49,366 nucleotides of DNA, taken from NCBI GenBank assembly GCA_030667525.1, contig DAOUVS010000002.1, forward strand, positions 1-49,366. The letters are read 5' to 3'. Under the pieces are notes generated by a model. It had not been told where the DNA came from and ran no database searches. It worked only from the letters and a program-made list of their open reading frames with translations. A program made the position numbers and the translations under genes. Within the stretch, counting starts at the first letter, position 1; the number at the start of each line of letters is the position of its first letter. The DNA comes from Candidatus Zixiibacteriota bacterium. GTDB lineage: Bacteria; Zixibacteria; MSB-5A5; GN15; PGXB01. Positions 35,132 to 43,390 of the stretch are shown here, piece after piece.

Positions 35132-36655
35132 ATGACTATCAAATTAAGCGGTGCCGATTTAACCATTGAAAAATTGGTTAAGGTTGCCAGAGATAATGAA
35201 AAAGTGGAGCTTCATCCCAAAGCTATCGAGCGGATCAAGAAATGCCGCAAAATGCTGGAAGACAAAATCGAAGCCGGTGAGATCATGTATGGCGTCAATA
35301 CCGGCATTGGTGAATTCTCCGAGCTTGTTCTCAATGACGATCAGGTCAAAGATTTTCAGAAATATCTGATTTATAATCATTCGGCCGGCATTGGTGACCC
35401 GGCCCCGATAGAATATGTCCGCGGCGCGATGGCCGGAAGAATCAATGTCCATGCTCATGGTCAATCGGGTGTCCGCCTGGAGATTACTCAGACCTTGGTT
35501 GATATGCTAAACAAAGGCGTGACCCCCTTTGTTTGCCAGAAAGGTTCGGTCGGTGCTTGCGGTGATCTGGCCCCGATGGCTCAGGTTGCTCTCCTGATGA
35601 TGGGCGAGGGCAAAGCCTACTATAAAGGCGAGCTTCTTCCCGGCAAAGAGGCGATGGCCAAAGCCGGAATTCCGATCCCCGGTTTAAAAGCAAGAGACGG
35701 CCTCGCTACTATCAACGGCTCCAATGTTCTAACCGCCATGAGCGCTATTTTGTTGTATGATGCCGAAAGATGGCTCAAACAGGCCGAGATCGCAACCGCC
35801 ATGTCACTCGAAGCGCTCAAAGCAAATATGAAACCTTACAGCGCAAAACTCCATGAAGCGCGCGGTTTCACTGGCGCAATCAGAACCGCCAAAACCATTG
35901 CCGATCTTGTCGCCGGAGGTGATCTGGCCGAAAATAAGATTAAATGCAAAATACAGGATGCCTACTCAATGCGCTCGACCCCACAGGTCATTGGTGCCGC
36001 CTTTGATGCCCTCAATTACGCCCGCTCTCAGGTGGAGATTGAACTCAATGGCGTCGGTGATAATCCGGTCTTTTTCCCCGATGATAACCTGCAGATCTCA
36101 GGCGCAAATTTCCAGGGAACACCGGTCGCTTTGCCGAGGGATATGGTCGGCATTGCTATCACCATGGTCAGCGTCATGTCCGAACGGCGAATGAACCGCC
36201 TGAACAATCCTGCTTTGTCGGTTGGTCTGCCGGCCTTTTTGACCAAAGGAGCCGGGATGTTTTCCGGTTTGATGCTTTCGCAATATACCGCCGATTCGTT
36301 GATTGTTGAGCAACGGATTCTATCGGCACCAGCCTCGATTCAATCGATACCGGCTGCCGCCGATCAGGAAGATTTTGTCTCGATGGGCATGAACACCGCC
36401 ATCAAAAATTTCCAGATTTATGACAACGCCTGTGGAGTTTTGGGAATAGAATTTATGGCCGCGGCGCAGGCGCTTGATTTCCGTGATTACAAATTTGGTC
36501 TTGGTGTCACCAAAGCCCATGAGGTTATCCGCCGCCATGTTGAATTTCTTGATATTGACCGACCGCTTTATGAGGACCACACTAATATGCAAAAATTGGT
36601 CAGATCGTGCGAAATTCTGGAGGAAGTCGAAAAAGCTATCGGCCCGCTTGAGTAA
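35132..36655 (+). CDS. hutH: Histidine/aromatic amino acid ammonia-lyase with Ala-Cys-Gly MIO triad
   Basis: 507 residues from ATG 35132, with GGAGG at 35122-35126; a TTG at 35120 is in frame but unlikely. Family motifs: YGVNTGIGEFSELVL, NHSAGIGDP, KGSVGACGDLAPMAQ, NGVGDNPVFFPD, QEDFVSMGMNTA. The MIO cofactor normally forms from Ala-Ser-Gly; here it is Ala142-Cys143-Gly144 (codon TGC 35558-35560), at the same numbering as Pseudomonas HutH Ser143. Published mutant work on that enzyme reports that Cys at this position still yields active cofactor, so it may be functional. No hutU/I/G is nearby. The QEDF motif, where HutH often has QEDH, leaves the substrate open (His, Tyr or other). Confidence 0.88.
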   Translation: MTIKLSGADLTIEKLVKVARDNEKVELHPKAIERIKKCRKMLEDKIEAGEIMYGVNTGIGEFSELVLNDDQVKDFQKYLIYNHSAGIGDPAPIEYVRGAMAGRINVHAHGQSGVRLEITQTLVDMLNKGVTPFVCQKGSVGACGDLAPMAQVALLMMGEGKAYYKGELLPGKEAMAKAGIPIPGLKARDGLATINGSNVLTAMSAILLYDAERWLKQAEIATAMSLEALKANMKPYSAKLHEARGFTGAIRTAKTIADLVAGGDLAENKIKCKIQDAYSMRSTPQVIGAAFDALNYARSQVEIELNGVGDNPVFFPDDNLQISGANFQGTPVALPRDMVGIAITMVSVMSERRMNRLNNPALSVGLPAFLTKGAGMFSGLMLSQYTADSLIVEQRILSAPASIQSIPAAADQEDFVSMGMNTAIKNFQIYDNACGVLGIEFMAAAQALDFRDYKFGLGVTKAHEVIRRHVEFLDIDRPLYEDHTNMQKLVRSCEILEEVEKAIGPLE

Positions 36656-36679
36656 AGTTTATTGAACGTTTATTTGGTA

Positions 36680-36743
36680 GGATAGACATTCCTGTCTGTC
36701 CAAAATAGCACCCGACATTGTGCGCGGCAGACACTTGTCTGCC
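36680..36743. repeat. Paired hairpins in the hutH-DUF4097 gap
   Basis: Two hairpins: GGATAGACA/TGTCTGTCC (36680-36688, 36693-36701) and GGCAGACA/TGTCTGCC (36726-36733, 36736-36743), the latter within GTGCGCGGCAGACA. Related copy at 37805-37840 (GTGCGCGGCAGAT...ATCTGCC). Thus the next gene is flanked by variants of one hairpin repeat. Confidence 0.6.
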
Positions 36744-36857
36744 GTGTAAGAATCACCAAATAGCGAAGAAATTATATGCCCACAAATTTGTAACCTTATT
36801 CTCAAAATTACGTCTATTTATATAGATAATTATTTTTCCTAAGGAAAGGATGTCTGT

Positions 36858-37796
36858 ATGAGGACAATTAAATTTCTGATTTCACTGATTTTGCTTCTTG
36901 CCGTTTCCACTTTCGCCGATTATGAGGATACCAAAATTCTCAGTCTTTCGGCCGATGGTATCGAACAGTTTGAAATCGATTGCAGCGCCGGTTATTTGCA
37001 AATTAGGGGAGTCGAGGGCCTTGCCACTATTGAAGTTGAGGCTGAAATTTATATTGAGGGGATGAAAAAATCCAAAGCGCAAGATTTTATCGAAGACAAT
37101 TTGAATCTGTCGCTTCGGGAAAGAGGCAAAACAGCCCGATTAATCAGTAACTTTGACAATTCCGGTTTTTCATTCGGTCTCTTTACAGGTTTTAGATCAG
37201 CAGGAATAAATCTGACCATCAAGGTGCCCAAAAATCTGCTTATTGATATTAAAGATGGTTCCGGCGACATCATGATCGAGGATATCGAAAACGAAATAGA
37301 TATAAACGATGGTTCCGGTGACATTGAAATTGAAAATATTATAGGACGGCTGGATATTTCGGACGGATCCGGAGATCTAAGACTGACCGATATCGAAGGT
37401 GACATTCGTCTTGAGGATGGTTCCGGGGAAATTACTTTTGATAATATCAAAGGTAATATCGATATCGACGATGGCTCAGGCGATATTGAATTTGAGCAGA
37501 TTATCGGTTCGATTGAACTTGATGACGGCTCTGGTGAAATTGATGCCAACGAGATTGAGGGAGATTTCTTTATTGATGATGGTTCCGGCAATATTGATAT
37601 AAGAGCCGTTACCGGTGATGTGGAAATTGACGATGGTTCCGGAGATATAGAAGTGGCCAAAATCGGCGGGACAGTGATTGTCGATGATGGTTCCGGGAGC
37701 ATTCGGATTGACGATGTCAGAGGTGATGTTGAGATTATCGACGATGATTCAGGACGTTGCCGCATTACCAATGTTGATGGCCGCGTCAAAGACTAA
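36858..37796 (+). CDS. Secreted repeat protein of DUF4097 type
   Basis: 312 residues. Signal peptide (MRTIKFLISLILLLAVSTFA) and about ten acidic repeats of about 19-20 residues with the core DDGSGDIEI.NI.GDV, the second half of the protein, predicting a right-handed parallel beta-helix. AAGGAAAGGA lies just before the ATG. The first third (residues about 20-120) is a beta-rich domain including a basic segment. The role is unknown; DUF4097-type beta-helices are found at the cell surface or periplasm. A UUCG-capped terminator is downstream. A 246-residue opposite-strand frame is a repeat shadow. Confidence 0.85.
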   Translation: MRTIKFLISLILLLAVSTFADYEDTKILSLSADGIEQFEIDCSAGYLQIRGVEGLATIEVEAEIYIEGMKKSKAQDFIEDNLNLSLRERGKTARLISNFDNSGFSFGLFTGFRSAGINLTIKVPKNLLIDIKDGSGDIMIEDIENEIDINDGSGDIEIENIIGRLDISDGSGDLRLTDIEGDIRLEDGSGEITFDNIKGNIDIDDGSGDIEFEQIIGSIELDDGSGEIDANEIEGDFFIDDGSGNIDIRAVTGDVEIDDGSGDIEVAKIGGTVIVDDGSGSIRIDDVRGDVEIIDDDSGRCRITNVDGRVKD

Positions 37797-37804
37797 AATA
37801 TTAT

Positions 37805-37840
37805 GTGCGCGGCAGATAGCCAAAAAAATCCACATCTGCC
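37805..37840. repeat. Diverged copy of the GTGCGCGGCAGA hairpin repeat
   Basis: GTGCGCGGCAGAT at 37805-37817 and ATCTGCC at 37834-37840 form a 7-base stem around a 16-base loop; similar to the hairpin at 36722-36743. Confidence 0.55.
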
Positions 37841-37899
37841 CGGATGTATTGTTGATGATTGCGTTAGATTAAATTAGCCCGCTTCTTATTTTACCATAA

Positions 37900-37923
37900 A
37901 GGCGGGAGCTTCGGCTCCCGCCT
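37900..37923. terminator. Terminator with UUCG tetraloop
   Basis: AGGCGGGAGC TTCG GCTCCCGCCT, a perfect 10-base stem capped by an extra-stable UUCG loop, followed by ATTTTA on the plus strand. It separates the plus-strand DUF4097 gene from the minus-strand defence operon and probably works on both. Confidence 0.85.
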
Positions 37924-37999
37924 ATTTTAATGCCATAACCAACTAAGCTTATCAAAAATTATACAGTGATTTGGTGGGGAAAGTGAATTATTACTTCAC

Positions 38000-39700
38000 T
38001 TATTTTTGTCGAAACAACTTATCTGATTGAGATAAAGACAATATCTCATATCGATCAACTTCTATATCATCAGGAAGCTTATCCCTGAGAACAGGTAATA
38101 TGTACTGGCAATTAACTTCAGCAACTATTTCGGTAAGAAGGCTATTGATTTGATTGCCGTGAATATTTTCAAACTGATCCTGAAGAATAAAATGCAAACA
38201 TTTAATATCATATGCATCAGCAAATTGAATATAGGCCAGATCAAAAGCCGCAATCTGACCCTTTTTCTTGCCCGTACCAAGGTTTCCGCTTAGGCTACTT
38301 ATCCTGAGTTGATATCCTCTATCCTCCTTATCTGCACTAAGAACAAATTGTTCTCCATAAAGTTTATTCGACATCTCAGAAAAATATTTGTTAAACTCCG
38401 CAACTCTTTTTTGTATTATGCCATCTTTGGATGCAATTCCGGCATTGATTTCATTCAATTCTGTACTAATTTCATCCAATCGAGCTTCCGAATATTTCCA
38501 CAATCTTCTTTGTTCTTCAATAGTACCCTTCTTCTCATGAGCCTTGCTTATGTCAGCGATAATTCCTTGTAGTTCATCTACAACGCCTAATTTGTTAAGC
38601 TCCCTAGCAAGTTTCTTCTCTTGTGCCAAAAGCTCTGAAACTTTCCTTTTTGTGGCCGCAAGTTCTGACTCAAGAGTCGGGATTTCATTTGTAATATATT
38701 CCATTTTCATTTTTATCATTAGATTGTGAAACTTTATTGTATCTTCAAATGACTTTTGAAGTTCAGGAATTAAAAATTTGGCTTCCTTATACATTGCCAT
38801 AATTTGTTGGCCCTTAACCGAACTTACTTCATTTTCGAGTTCTGTCTTGCTCGCTGCTATTAAGTCTCTACGAAGTTCCATGCTGCTCAAAGATGTAGAC
38901 AGTTTGTTAATTTGAAATTTTATCCGGTTAAGTTTTTCAAAATCTTGCTCGTATTTCTTATTAACACAAAAACTATTTTTTTTCTCCGTTAAATCATCGA
39001 TGGTTCTTTTCACAACGATTAATGATTGCTCCAATTGAGAAAGTGTCACCTCTCGTTTTAGTCTATTAAGAAGATTATTTTCTATCGTTTGATCTCGAAG
39101 AAGCTGTTGTTTTCGCGCACTAGTATCTAATTCGATACCAAGCCAAAATAAATAAAGTGATTCATATTCTTCAACTGTTGTGAATGGATTCAGTACCTTC
39201 ACTGCAAAAGCAATCCTATTATTTTCATCTCTAATATTCTTTGCTATTATTTGTTTCAGTTTTGGTTTCTCATGAGTTGATGCGAAAATGAGTTCTTTAA
39301 GATTATTTTGAAACTCACTTACTTTCTGCTTTTCACCATTGATTTCAAGTATTTTGTCCTTTTGACTGAGGAAATTCCTTCTTATTTCAATCTCACGCGA
39401 TCTTGGCGACTCCAAATCATCCTTTAACGTCATGGAGATTATGATATTATTATTCTTAAGGAACCGCTCTATTTGAGTATTGGTTTTTTCCTTAAACTCG
39501 GGATCCTTATATATGTTCTTACCGTCACCACCAAAGCAATAGTAGATAAGCCTCAACACTGTTGTTTTGCCTACATTGTTCCCAGACTCCCTTCTGTCGA
39601 TAGTTTTGGTTTCATCGATGATAAGATTAAGGCCTTTGTGAAATTGAATATCCCTTATTAGTTCAAGTCCATTACTAATTGTTAGTTTTTTTAGAAACAT
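38000..39700 (-). CDS. ABC-three-component system ATPase (DUF2326-type)
   Basis: 566 residues. SMC/Rad50-like ATPase: Walker A near residue 40 (GNNVGKTTVLRLIYY), a long coiled coil in the middle (residues about 190-400), and a C-terminal half with LSGNLGTGKKKGQIAAFDLA and a Walker-B-like FILQDQFENI, in which Gln replaces the usual acidic pair partner. Family proteins act on nucleic acids in conflict systems. It is the last gene of a three-gene operon with 10-base overlap to the middle component. The DUF2326 name is from memory of the family pattern. Confidence 0.8.
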   Translation of the reverse strand: MFLKKLTISNGLELIRDIQFHKGLNLIIDETKTIDRRESGNNVGKTTVLRLIYYCFGGDGKNIYKDPEFKEKTNTQIERFLKNNNIIISMTLKDDLESPRSREIEIRRNFLSQKDKILEINGEKQKVSEFQNNLKELIFASTHEKPKLKQIIAKNIRDENNRIAFAVKVLNPFTTVEEYESLYLFWLGIELDTSARKQQLLRDQTIENNLLNRLKREVTLSQLEQSLIVVKRTIDDLTEKKNSFCVNKKYEQDFEKLNRIKFQINKLSTSLSSMELRRDLIAASKTELENEVSSVKGQQIMAMYKEAKFLIPELQKSFEDTIKFHNLMIKMKMEYITNEIPTLESELAATKRKVSELLAQEKKLARELNKLGVVDELQGIIADISKAHEKKGTIEEQRRLWKYSEARLDEISTELNEINAGIASKDGIIQKRVAEFNKYFSEMSNKLYGEQFVLSADKEDRGYQLRISSLSGNLGTGKKKGQIAAFDLAYIQFADAYDIKCLHFILQDQFENIHGNQINSLLTEIVAEVNCQYILPVLRDKLPDDIEVDRYEILSLSQSDKLFRQK

Positions 39701-39921
39701 TTTACTATACGTCCTTTGTCATTAGTAACCGCACCAAGAAGAAATAGCCAGTCGAGAGTAAGAATAAACGCATTCATAGAGATGGTCTTATGTTTATTCA
39801 TTTGCTCAAATACATCAAACACATTAATGGGCCCGTCAGGTGAGTATTTCAGGACTTCAAGAAGTAAAGCGCCCAAGTGGTAAATTTGTCTCTCAGGCTT
39901 AATGTCTTTTCCTATTATCAT
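39691..39921 (-). CDS. ABC-three-component system middle component (MC6-like)
   Basis: 76 residues. Small winged-helix-like protein: LLLEVLKYSPDGPINVFDVF, then FILTLDWLFLLGAVTNDKGRIVK, matching the pattern of middle components of ABC-three-component systems (a helical first half, LALDxLYxLGAV ending). It probably links the ATPase to the effector. Its ends overlap both neighbours (10 and 4 bases), which implies translational coupling. Confidence 0.7.
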   Translation of the reverse strand: MIIGKDIKPERQIYHLGALLLEVLKYSPDGPINVFDVFEQMNKHKTISMNAFILTLDWLFLLGAVTNDKGRIVKCF

Positions 39922-40745
39922 ACCGACGGAGGCTCTTCTAGTATCTTACACCGCATGAAAGCATCAACCATTATAACGGTTACGCCAAACGAAATATCGT
40001 CTGATGAATTATTATTACTTTTTTCAGCCATGATTAATAACTTTTCCTGAACATCTTCAATAATATTGTCAGCATTATCCCTAATTATTTGCATGGGATT
40101 TTCATGGTTCTCGATATACTTCCCCTTTGTTTCAATATATATACGCTCTATGTTGCGCAATAGATTTGCCTTTTTGAACGATCCTTGTTCTTCCAGTGTC
40201 TGATACAAAGAATTGACTTTTGTATAGAATACTTTGTAGTCATCAATTAGCGCCTTATTTCGCTTTATGTCGTTATGGTTGATTTTCGCATTTATATCGA
40301 ATGCTACCATACCAGTTGATGGGCTTATCTCTTCAGAATCAAACTCAATTTCTGAAATAGCGGTGATTACAGTATTTAACAATAACGGGTGTTCATTGAA
40401 GAAACTGTAAGTTATTGTCGATTCGTGTTGCTTTTTCCAATCTTTAAGAACCTTAACAGGATATTTGGTTTCGTTATCTTTATTGTCAAACATTCTATGG
40501 CATTCGTCGCAAAGCAAAATAAGATTGTCAAAATGTCTTCGTTGATCATCATCCATATTAGGATTCCATCTCAAGCCATCCGCGGAAGCGGCTTCAATAT
40601 GGCAAATCTTGCTGATAATAGTTTTGCCATCTCTTGCTATTAAGGGCCGATTACAATCGGGTGCCGCACACTGATTGCCTGAAAGGGTGTGAAGCCTTTT
40701 AATTGTAGAAGGTTTATATTGTCTTGCTTTAGATTCTGAAGCCAT
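39918..40745 (-). CDS. HNH endonuclease fused to ABC-three-component C-terminal domain
   Basis: 275 residues. N-terminal HNH nuclease with two CxxC-type zinc sites and the HNH core: LSGNQCAAPDCNRPL, SKICHIEAAS, NLILLCDECHRMFD, VLKDWKKQHE (residues about 17-110). The C-terminal half (about 130-270) is a helical domain as in ABC-three-component C-terminal components. First gene of the operon and the probable effector that cuts nucleic acid when the ATPase signals. Stop overlaps next gene by 4 bases. Confidence 0.8.
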   Translation of the reverse strand: MASESKARQYKPSTIKRLHTLSGNQCAAPDCNRPLIARDGKTIISKICHIEAASADGLRWNPNMDDDQRRHFDNLILLCDECHRMFDNKDNETKYPVKVLKDWKKQHESTITYSFFNEHPLLLNTVITAISEIEFDSEEISPSTGMVAFDINAKINHNDIKRNKALIDDYKVFYTKVNSLYQTLEEQGSFKKANLLRNIERIYIETKGKYIENHENPMQIIRDNADNIIEDVQEKLLIMAEKSNNNSSDDISFGVTVIMVDAFMRCKILEEPPSV

Positions 40746-41712
40746 GCAATTTTAATCCTATAGATTGCCGATTTCAGATAAATTAATCTTTATATACCGA
40801 ACACTAATCAATATCTATTGACGGCAATTTACCCTATCAAATAGCCAATGTCAATAAGAACAATGGTCATGCAGCAAAAATGTGATATTGTAAGCCAAAT
40901 GGGCTGCGAAAATTCTATTATTTTCCCTACCAAACCAATGTTGATTCTATCCGCACCTATCTGTATATGACCGATTATGAAAATACAGGAAATTATCGAC
41001 GAGGTTCAACCGATTAGCCAAAAAACTTTTTATAGGCAAAACGAACCCATTTTCGTTGTAATTATATGAGAGTGTTTAGGCCGGGTGGCCCACAATTTAT
41101 TGTGGGTTTCTAAACAATTTCTCCACCAAACCAATGTTGATTCTATCCGCACCATTTCGTATATGAGTGATTATACGAATATTAGAATTGCATTTTCGCT
41201 ATCAACTTGATAGTCAAATGTCAAAAAAAACGGAACGAACCCATTTTTGTGATTCTGTCAGGAATCGGTTCCAAATGCTACGGAAAATGCGAAAAAACAT
41301 AAAAACGGAAAAGCGCCTGTCCTTCGAAGGAGGGAACCCATTTTGCTGTAACGAATAGTGGTGAAACCACTTATATCGGATTTTTGTCCTCATAAAAGCC
41401 TCTCGGTACAAAATTTTGTAGTAAATTTGTCGAAACCCTGCGGGATTTCGACCTACGGGAATTGTCAGGAGCGCAGGGCTCCTGACCTACTGGAAAATAA
41501 AAATATGACGAAACACCCGTCCGCCGTAGGAGGAAAGCCATTTTGCTGGATCGCTTGAAAGTAGATAACTTACAAAGAAAAATTGGCAAATTTAATACTC
41601 AGGGAACCATCTGGCTTGGATAATTGTTTAACAACAAAAGACCTTAAAAAATTGTTTTTGTTGACTTCGGAGCCAATAAATTACTTTCTTTTGAAAGTAT
41701 CGGGGAAATTAA
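40746..41712. repeat. Gene-free repeat-rich stretch next to the defence operon
   Basis: A 29-base sequence (starting ACCAAACCAATG, ending TCCGCACC) occurs at 40929-40957 and 41125-41153; other matching segments around AACGAACCCATTTT (near 41039 and 41231) and CATTTTGCTG (near 41338 and 41540) are spaced by about 190-205 bases, indicating diverged tandem units. Hairpins: CCCACAA/TTGTGGG (41089-41106), GTCGAAACCC/GGGATTTCGAC (41429-41452) and GTCAGGAGC...GCTCCTGAC (41464-41486). No gene of normal codon style was found. Confidence 0.7.
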
Positions 41713-41967
41713 ATGGAAATTAATATCTTATACCCAAAAGGCAAGTCCGGAAACCTCAAGACAGCTACTTTTGTCAAAAAAGCGGTGCAGAATCTTGGTA
41801 TCAGTGCCAGAATTACGGAGCAGAAGACAGGGACGTCTGTTCCCCGTATTGTTGTTGACGGTTTTGATCTGATGACCGGTTTTGAACCCGAAAAAAACGG
41901 CACAATCGAATTGTCATACGAAGTAATTGAAAAAGCTTTGGAACGTTCCGCCTGGACCAACTATTAA
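41713..41967 (+). CDS. Small thioredoxin-fold-like protein without active-site cysteines
   Basis: 84 residues. beta-alpha-beta start (INILYPKGKSGNLKTATFVKKAV), ITEQKTGTSVPRIVVDG with the cis-Pro-like VP loop, and a final helix resemble small thioredoxin/glutaredoxin-like redox proteins. Where CxxC would sit there is only PKGKSGN, and no Cys is present at all, so it cannot be a disulfide redox enzyme. GGGGAAA precedes the ATG. Identity uncertain; possibly a binding-only thioredoxin fold. Confidence 0.6.
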   Translation: MEINILYPKGKSGNLKTATFVKKAVQNLGISARITEQKTGTSVPRIVVDGFDLMTGFEPEKNGTIELSYEVIEKALERSAWTNY

Positions 41968-42029
41968 TCGATTTTGATACACCGCTTTATTTTTGCGATT
42001 GTACCTAAAGAAAAATATTGTCTTTGGTT

Positions 42030-42509
42030 TTAATCGTCGATCTTGAATTTTATGTCAGATTTTTCTTCATATCTGATTTCGTCAACCGCTTCTTCGCGAT
42101 TAACTCCGGCATAAAGTCTATCAGGTGCATTAAATATAATGCCTTCAACTTCACCTATATTTTTATAAGCATGCACCACCCCGGGCGGAATGATTATTTT
42201 CACAACCGCATTTTCTTCGGTTTCAAAAGAGAAAAAATCGCCATACGTTTCTGATTCCGGACGATTGTCCCATAAGTACATTTTAAACTTAGACAAACCA
42301 AAAAAACAGATATAGTCGGTTTGGAACCGATGTTCATGCGGCCCGCGTGCCACTCCCGGTTTGGTCATCGAGAGATAACTCATCACCGGATATTTTCCGT
42401 CTTTGATCTCATCCTGACGGAAAAACTCACAGAGCCAGCCCCGCTCATCAGAAAACTTTTGAGGTTCTCTGATCTCGACATCCTTTATGTTACATTTAAT
42501 CTGTATCAA
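42030..42509 (-). CDS. rfbC: dTDP-4-dehydrorhamnose 3,5-epimerase-like cupin
   Basis: 159 residues. Opens with the RfbC pattern SDERGWLCEFFR and has VARGPHEHRFQTDYI, containing the His that in RfbC is the base, IPPGVVHAYKN and LYAGVNREEA. Somewhat shorter than the usual ~180 residues. It converts the keto-deoxy-glucose to the rhamno form in dTDP-rhamnose synthesis. Overlaps rfbD by 4 bases. Given the short length a related sugar epimerase (WxcM-like) is the alternative, but the locus favours RfbC. Confidence 0.75.
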   Translation of the reverse strand: MIQIKCNIKDVEIREPQKFSDERGWLCEFFRQDEIKDGKYPVMSYLSMTKPGVARGPHEHRFQTDYICFFGLSKFKMYLWDNRPESETYGDFFSFETEENAVVKIIIPPGVVHAYKNIGEVEGIIFNAPDRLYAGVNREEAVDEIRYEEKSDIKFKIDD

Positions 42510-43390
42510 TCTTCCTTATGCACCATCAAAAATTCTCTAATCGCCTCTTTATAGCTGCGCATCTCCGAAAGTCCCAACTCGTTTAATCGCTTATTTTCAA
42601 GATCGGTTCTTTCGGGACGTTTCGCTTTCATCGGGACATCTGATCTTTTAACCAAATTCATCTCTATATCCCAGGAAAGCTCCTCAAAAATATTTTCAGA
42701 CAGTTTATATTTTGAAGCCTGTCCAATTGAGGCGGCATGAATAATTCCGGTAAGCTTTTTTTCTATGATAACTTTTGTCTGATCGGCAATATCAACTGTC
42801 CAGGTTGGACAACTGAACTGATCCCCGACAACTTTTAGAACTTCGTAAGGTTCATTTTTAAGTTTAGCTCGATGTTGCGTCAATGCGGAGTGAATCACGC
42901 TGGTGACAAAACAATCTTTGGCGGTTCCATACAGCCATGAGATTCGCATAATAGCGGCATTGTCAAGAATATCGAGAACATGCTGTTCACCTTCAAGTTT
43001 GCTGCGGCCATAGTTGTTTATCGGATTCGGCTTATCATCCTCGGTATAGGCCGAACCTTTGGTTCCGTCAAAAACATAATCGGTGGAATAAAAAATCATT
43101 TTTGCACCGATATTTTTGCAGACGGTCGCGATATTTTTTGTGCCGATAGCATTTACGGCAAAAGCTTTCTCTTTTTGTTCCTCGCACCCGTCAACATCAG
43201 CCCAGGCGGCAGCGTGAAGAACCACCTCCGGTTTCATGCGATCCAAGAAAGAGGCGGTCTCATCATAATTCTGTATGTCAAAATTGGCCGTTGCGACTCC
43301 CATCGCCCGGTAATCCTGTTTTAAAACAGCCATTAAATCGACGCCCAAAAGTCCGGTTGCCCCGGTTATCAATATTTTATCGTTCACCAT
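42506..43390 (-). CDS. rfbD: dTDP-4-dehydrorhamnose reductase
   Basis: 294 residues. SDR enzyme: GATGLLGVDLM at the N-terminus for NAD(P), FYSTDYVFDG, NNYGRSKLEGE with the YxxxK catalytic pair, IMRISWLYG. Last step of dTDP-L-rhamnose synthesis. Overlaps rfbC by 4 and rfbA by 14 bases, so the cluster is translationally coupled. Confidence 0.93.
   Translation of the reverse strand: MVNDKILITGATGLLGVDLMAVLKQDYRAMGVATANFDIQNYDETASFLDRMKPEVVLHAAAWADVDGCEEQKEKAFAVNAIGTKNIATVCKNIGAKMIFYSTDYVFDGTKGSAYTEDDKPNPINNYGRSKLEGEQHVLDILDNAAIMRISWLYGTAKDCFVTSVIHSALTQHRAKLKNEPYEVLKVVGDQFSCPTWTVDIADQTKVIIEKKLTGIIHAASIGQASKYKLSENIFEELSWDIEMNLVKRSDVPMKAKRPERTDLENKRLNELGLSEMRSYKEAIREFLMVHKED

Noticed and set aside
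37049-37789. 246-residue minus-strand open frame
   Set aside because: Antisense to the DDGSGDI repeats; Ser/Pro/Ile-rich composition follows from the repeats on the other strand.
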